Position numbers and translations under genes: made by a program
The notes under the pieces: generated by a model
What the model saw: only the letters and a program-made list of their open reading frames with translations
Database searches by the model: none
Told to the model about the DNA's origin: nothing
Shown here: piece after piece, positions 15,747 to 19,654 of the stretch
How the letters are laid out: every line of letters begins with the position of its first letter
How positions within the stretch are numbered: the first letter of the stretch is position 1
Source of the DNA: an uncultured Bacteroidota bacterium
GTDB taxonomy: Bacteria > Bacteroidota > Bacteroidia > Flavobacteriales > Flavobacteriaceae
Length of the DNA stretch: 19,654 bases
Assembly: GCA_902609035.1 (NCBI GenBank)
Contig: CACLQG010000021.1
Span: forward strand, 1-19,654
Direction of reading: 5' to 3'

Positions 15747-18700
15747 TTAATTAAAAATATATAACCATCCTTCTTCAATTAAAGTTTCATCTCCCCTGTC
15801 TATGATATAAAGATACGGTCCACTTGGCAGTGGTCTACCCTTTTTATCTGTTCCATCCCAGTCATTCTTATATTCCCATGACTCATATACCAATATTCCA
15901 GATGGACTGTAAATCTTCACATTAGCCGTCGGGTATTTGTCTATGTTTACTATTCTCCACCTGGACTCCTCTCCTGATTGATTCGGTGTTAACAGCTCAG
16001 ATACAAATATTGGAATAACTTCCTCTCCTGCACTATTGGTAATTGGATCCTCAGGGAAGCCATCATTATTATCATCTAGATCAGCATTATCTCCTATGCC
16101 ATCTCCATCTGTATCTTTTGACTCATTGGGATCAGTAGGAAAATCATCATTATAGTCATAAACTCCATCATTGTCAGCATCCATATCTGAGTTATCTCCT
16201 ATTCCATCTCCATCGCTATCTAAACATTCTCTCTCGTTGAATGGGAAAACATCGTCCCGATCTAAGCAGCCATCATCGTCATCGTCGGTATCTATACAGT
16301 CAGGAATCAAATCTCTATCGTAATCTTTAGGCCTATTAAAACTCTTTAACGGATCACTCTTGCATTCTATTTCGTCTAGATCGGAATAACCATCTCCATC
16401 ATCATCATCATCGGCATTGTTTCCTAAGCCGTCTTTATCAGTATCTAAGTATTCATTTGAATCTAATGGTAAATCATCTTCTCTATCCTCTACACCATCA
16501 TTATCATCATCTTTATCTCTGTTGTTTCCTATGCCATCTCCATCAGTATCCAACCACTCTTTCCGATCTAGGGGAAAAGCGTCGTCTGTGTCAAGGTAAG
16601 TATCATTGTCATCGTCAGTATCAGCATTATTTCCAATACCATCATTATCACTATCAAACCACTCTGTGGGATCAAATGGGAACCTGTCTCCTCCATTATC
16701 ATATCCATCATTATCATTGTCCCTATCACAAAGATCTCCAATACCATCAGAATCACTGTCTTTTTGGTCAGGATTGTAATCATAGGGACAGTTATCTGAA
16801 CCGTTTGCTATTCCATCGTTATCAATATCGGGATCACAAGCGTCTCCGATACCATCTCCATCGGTATCTGTTTGATCGCTATTGGCTGTGTTGGGGCAGT
16901 TATCATTTGTCCGTAAAATGCCATCATTATCAGGATCATTTTGACTTTCCGTGCACCCATTAGCATCTACTGATTCTCCATTAGGGGTATTGGAACATTG
17001 ATCCAAAGCATCATTCACTCCGTCGGAGTCACTATCACCATGAAGGCTCACCGTATTATTAGATTGGGTAGTACTAGCTGTAGCTGAACCTATATCATAA
17101 ATAGCGTCTTGGATTGGTACTACTGTAACAGTCTCGCTGCCACTTATTGAACCTGAAACAGGAAGCCCTAAAGTATATGTATTACCATTTACAGAAATAC
17201 TTGATGGAGTAGCCGATGACAATGTCGCCGTTCCTCCATTTATTGATAGTGAAAAATCTGCAGCCTCTAGTGCTCCTGATCCTCCATTGGTGTCATAAAC
17301 AGCCTCACTGAATGTGACGTTTATAAATGAGTTATCATTAGATAAGGTTGTTCCCGAAATTACTGGAATCTCATTTACATCACTGACATTAATCGTAAGA
17401 GCCTTAGCAAGGGTATTAGTTCCATCACTGGCTTGGACATAAATATTCAAACTTGAATTAGTCTCATAGTCAATATTACCATCAACAAAAAGTTGGGTGC
17501 CTGATACGGTAAATAATGAGTTGTGCTGATCGTTAGTACCGTTACCTGGCACGAGACTAAATGTAAAATCAGTAGTGTCTGAGTCAGTAGCGGTTAAATT
17601 GCCCACAAAGGTTCCTAAAGCAGATTCTTCTTCAACATTTGCTTCATATGGAGTAGTTCTAGTTATAATCGAAGGTGAGTTGTAAAGCGTGCCATCTCTA
17701 GCACTTACACCTGTTTCATTTGATGCATTGCCATTATCAAAATTATAATAGGATACAAGACCTGTTTCTTGACCAGTCAAGATGGCATTCTTCTTATTAT
17801 TTATTTCATTTCGGGTACGGGCATAATTCCATATTCTAACCTCATCGACAGCGCCATTAAAAAAATATATCGCTGAGCTCTCCGTTCTCCCAGCACCAAT
17901 TCTAAGAGGTCTCTGAGGAATTGAATTAAACCCTACACGACTGTAACCGGCTGAATCTGTACCGACTAAAGCACCATTGACATAGAAGCGGATGGTTGTT
18001 CCATCATAGGTTGACGCAAGGTGTGTCCATATTCCAAATTTTAAAGTTGTTCCGTTGTAAATTTCACCTATAGTGGATGTTGAGGTACCCACTCCCTCCC
18101 AAGCACCACCACTTCCTGTACTAAAGCTCCAACTTCCAAGGCCATTAACTGCGTAAAAGTTGTATCCAGACAAATTATTCCATGGTCGTGCTCCATATCT
18201 AGAGCTTAATGGCGATTGCCAAGTACCAGTATCTTGGTCTAGACGTGCCCAAAGTTCTATTGTAAAATTTGATGGGTGATTCTCAGCTGCGTAAGGCACC
18301 TCAATATAGTTGTTGGTTCCGTTAAATTTATATGCTTTAGATATATGGGCAAAACCAAGATCAGTTATCGGCTCTAATATATTTGTGACACTTACTGTAA
18401 AAGCCTTGGCATAATTACTAGATCCATCATTCACATTAATATAAATATTGTAAGAATTTTTAGTTTCAAAATCAAGAGTCGTACTTGTTAAAAGTGAAGT
18501 ACCACTTATAGTAAAACTATCGTTATCAGCGTCATTGATACCATTACCAGATGCTAGGGTAAATGTTAATGAACTAATCGAGGTGTCACTATCAACAGCT
18601 GACAAATTTCCTACGCCGCTTCCAATTGAAGCTGTCTCAGTTATTGTATTTGAAGTTAAAGAAATGTCGGTTGGAGGCCTATTTTCACCAGTAAGCGAAT

Positions 18701-19654
18701 AATAATTATTTGAAACTTGATTAGCCGATAACTTAGTGCCATAAATAATAACTGATTGAACTTGTCCATTCAAATAATAATTAGTCCCAGCTCTTGAACC
18801 AACGTAAAAATGGTGATTTGAAAAAGATCCATTAATTGTAGCTGTCGAATTTGGGTATGGAGATGATGTAAATGGAATAAGTGTGTGATCAACATACGAT
18901 AGTCTTCCTGTTGCATCATTTACCATGCTATGGATATTAGTATGCAAGTGCCAATTAGAATTAATGTTAAACTGATAATTTCTTCCTGAATTTCCACTAA
19001 AACCTCCGTTTTGATTTGTATGATGGGTATTATTTACAAAAGGACCACTAGCGCTATGAGCAAATAATCCAAATCCCCCTGATTGAGTATTCCAGTTTGT
19101 TGAATACTCGTAGGTTGCTTCAGTTGAATTAGTATTTTCAGTTTTAAAATAAATTTGAACAGTAACGTTTGAAAAACTACTTAAGTCTAATGATGAAATT
19201 GTTCTTGCCCAGTCATTTGAGCCGTCAAAGTCAAAATATCCAGAGTTGTTGTAAGTTGCCCCGTAAATTCTAAAATCATTTCCATTGCCAGACAAATCAT
19301 ACCAATCTGTCCCACTTCCTGAGTAAGAAGCAACGTTCCTCGCATCTAAATACAAGATTACATTATCACTCACAATTCCTCTAACTAGATTAGCAGAATT
19401 GTTTGATTGGGTAGTAGATGCAACATTACTAGCCAAATCATAAACTGAATTAGGTTGAATTGAAACAGTAATTATCTCACTTCCATTTGGAGTACCACTT
19501 AAATCTACCCCTAAACTCACTTTTGTACCACTAACAGTTATACTTGTTGGAGTTTGGGAAGCCAGGGTTGCTGAACCGCCACTTGAAGATAGATTGAAAT
19601 GACTTGTTTGTATAGTACTTGACATATGGTCAGATAAAATTACATTAACCTTTG
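15747..19654 (-). CDS. Giant multidomain surface protein (Ig-like, LamG, cadherin, TSP type 3) with T9SS type B C-terminal domain; 5' end outside window
   Basis: The frame stays open to the right edge. The first in-frame Met inside the window (19625) is within a repeat, because the codons before it (VNVILSDH) match the beginning of a second copy (INVTFSEA), so the true start lies beyond 19654. Numbering from that Met: Ig-like repeat A to 83; LamG/concanavalin-like 84-315; cadherin-like 316-420; LamG 430-635; cadherin-like 655-755; Ig-like repeat B 757-862; thrombospondin type 3 array 863-1195 (very Asp-rich, Ca2+ binding); and a type B gliding-motility-associated C-terminal domain 1203-1292 (IFVSELLTPN, VKIYSPSGILVYE, NDWDGTDKKGRPLPSGPYLY). 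It should be secreted by the type IX system and displayed as a calcium-stiffened adhesin or glycan-binding protein. It pairs with the PorP/SprF gene right after it. Confidence 0.92.
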   Translation of the reverse strand, partial: KVNVILSDHMSSTIQTSHFNLSSSGGSATLASQTPTSITVSGTKVSLGVDLSGTPNGSEIITVSIQPNSVYDLASNVASTTQSNNSANLVRGIVSDNVILYLDARNVASYSGSGTDWYDLSGNGNDFRIYGATYNNSGYFDFDGSNDWARTISSLDLSSFSNVTVQIYFKTENTNSTEATYEYSTNWNTQSGGFGLFAHSASGPFVNNTHHTNQNGGFSGNSGRNYQFNINSNWHLHTNIHSMVNDATGRLSYVDHTLIPFTSSPYPNSTATINGSFSNHHFYVGSRAGTNYYLNGQVQSVIIYGTKLSANQVSNNYYSLTGENRPPTDISLTSNTITETASIGSGVGNLSAVDSDTSISSLTFTLASGNGINDADNDSFTISGTSLLTSTTLDFETKNSYNIYINVNDGSSNYAKAFTVSVTNILEPITDLGFAHISKAYKFNGTNNYIEVPYAAENHPSNFTIELWARLDQDTGTWQSPLSSRYGARPWNNLSGYNFYAVNGLGSWSFSTGSGGAWEGVGTSTSTIGEIYNGTTLKFGIWTHLASTYDGTTIRFYVNGALVGTDSAGYSRVGFNSIPQRPLRIGAGRTESSAIYFFNGAVDEVRIWNYARTRNEINNKKNAILTGQETGLVSYYNFDNGNASNETGVSARDGTLYNSPSIITRTTPYEANVEEESALGTFVGNLTATDSDTTDFTFSLVPGNGTNDQHNSLFTVSGTQLFVDGNIDYETNSSLNIYVQASDGTNTLAKALTINVSDVNEIPVISGTTLSNDNSFINVTFSEAVYDTNGGSGALEAADFSLSINGGTATLSSATPSSISVNGNTYTLGLPVSGSISGSETVTVVPIQDAIYDIGSATASTTQSNNTVSLHGDSDSDGVNDALDQCSNTPNGESVDANGCTESQNDPDNDGILRTNDNCPNTANSDQTDTDGDGIGDACDPDIDNDGIANGSDNCPYDYNPDQKDSDSDGIGDLCDRDNDNDGYDNGGDRFPFDPTEWFDSDNDGIGNNADTDDDNDTYLDTDDAFPLDRKEWLDTDGDGIGNNRDKDDDNDGVEDREDDLPLDSNEYLDTDKDGLGNNADDDDDGDGYSDLDEIECKSDPLKSFNRPKDYDRDLIPDCIDTDDDDDGCLDRDDVFPFNERECLDSDGDGIGDNSDMDADNDGVYDYNDDFPTDPNESKDTDGDGIGDNADLDDNNDGFPEDPITNSAGEEVIPIFVSELLTPNQSGEESRWRIVNIDKYPTANVKIYSPSGILVYESWEYKNDWDGTDKKGRPLPSGPYLYIIDRGDETLIEEGWLYIFN
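15750..16019 (-). other. T9SS type B sorting domain (gliding motility-associated C-terminal domain) of the giant surface protein
   Basis: The last 90 residues follow the pattern of type B CTDs: IFVSELLTPNQSGEESRWRI (lacking the usual NGDGxND form), then YPTANVKIYSPSGILVYES, the conserved NDWDGTDKKG and the closing PSGPYLYIIDRGDETLIEEG strand. The domain targets the protein to the T9SS and, unlike type A domains, generally needs a PorP/SprF partner. Confidence 0.9.
16041..17039 (-). repeat. Thrombospondin type 3 calcium-binding repeat array, 35-residue (105-bp) periodicity
   Basis: About 333 codons consist of DxDxDG-type motifs (DTDGDGIGDN, DDDNDG). In the C-terminal two thirds a landmark FPxDxxE recurs at residues 982, 1017, 1052, 1127 and 1162, that is, every 35 residues except for one 75-residue step. 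The first part has Cys-bearing units (DNCPNTANSDQTDTDGDG, DACDPD, DNCPYDYN), which later units mostly lack. At DNA level the plus strand shows repeated CCATCTCCATC-type blocks. These make false ORFs in other frames. Calcium binding is known for this repeat class; it is inferred here. Confidence 0.9.
17040..17357 (-). repeat. Ig-like domain B, internal duplicate of the domain at 19377-19654
   Basis: Residues 757-862 (INVTFSEAVYDTN, ADFSLSINGGTATLSS, YDIGSATASTTQSNNTVSL) match the repeat at the right edge (VNVILSDH, SHFNLSSSGGSATLAS, YDLASNVASTTQSNNSANL). The two copies are separated by about 670 residues, so the protein contains distant duplicated modules of the bacterial Ig-like / SwmB type. 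Confidence 0.75.
19377..19654 (-). repeat. Ig-like domain A (partial copy at the window edge)
   Basis: It spans the edge of the window to residue 83 of the visible protein and shares the TTQSNNS ending and SGGSATLAS segment with domain B. More copies may lie beyond the edge. Confidence 0.7.

Noticed and set aside
16457..16963. Plus-strand 168-codon ORF rich in His, Tyr and Leu opposite the TSP3 array
   Set aside because: Low-complexity composition is the mirror of the Asp-rich repeat on the minus strand; no start context and no protein-like features.
16041..17039. Regularly spaced CCATCTCCATC-type DNA blocks resembling a CRISPR array
   Set aside because: The repeats are codons of the TSP3 protein array, vary in sequence, have no unique spacers and no cas genes nearby.

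Overview
The window looks like a chromosomal segment of a marine flavobacterium (phylum Bacteroidota, probably family Flavobacteriaceae). The evidence is a very AT-rich base composition, start codons without strong Shine-Dalgarno sequences, a PorP/SprF-family protein beside a giant cell-surface protein with a type B type IX secretion (T9SS) C-terminal domain, a surface-type lipoprotein, an S1 sulfatase, and a run of glycan-degrading enzymes typical of algal polysaccharide users. Taxonomy is inferred from gene content only.

Layout. At the left edge (1-554, minus) lies a trypsin-like (S1C/Do-type) peptidase that leaves the window at its C-terminal end and seems to lack the usual N-terminal part of its fold. 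From 732 to 11075, all on the minus strand, is a glycan-degradation block. In order of transcription it holds a GH106 alpha-L-rhamnosidase-like enzyme (7818-11075), a GH43 enzyme with a C-terminal concanavalin-like domain (6152-7789), a secreted or anchored alpha/beta-hydrolase esterase (5146-6060), an unrecognised membrane-anchored protein that may have a polysaccharide-lyase-like fold (2740-4392), and a GH28/GH49-like beta-helix enzyme (732-2264). GH106 and GH43 are tightly packed and GH43-esterase is close. The other genes are separated by unusually long gaps (about 750 and 475 bp), which contain short coding-like C-terminal fragments that may be remnants of deleted genes. No SusC/SusD pair, sensor or transporter is visible, so this is a piece of a polysaccharide utilisation locus or a satellite cluster.

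A long non-coding divergent region (11076-11729) separates this block from plus-strand genes. These are a lipoprotein with a lipoprotein-export-type signal, one InlB-like bacterial repeat domain and a large unclassified domain carrying an EHxxHxxH motif (11751-13061), and a secreted S1-family arylsulfatase (13401-14864). The sulfatase ends 11 bp inside the convergent PorP/SprF gene (14854-15738, minus, GTG start). PorP/SprF lies directly downstream of a very large surface protein gene (15747 to beyond 19654, minus) built from Ig-like, LamG and cadherin modules, a long calcium-binding thrombospondin type 3 array and a T9SS type B sorting domain.

Working model (inference): secreted rhamnosidase, GH43, esterase, beta-helix hydrolase and sulfatase jointly trim a rhamnose-containing, possibly sulfated and esterified glycan (ulvan-like or rhamnogalacturonan-like). 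The large T9SS type B protein and its PorP/SprF partner form an independent adhesion or surface module.
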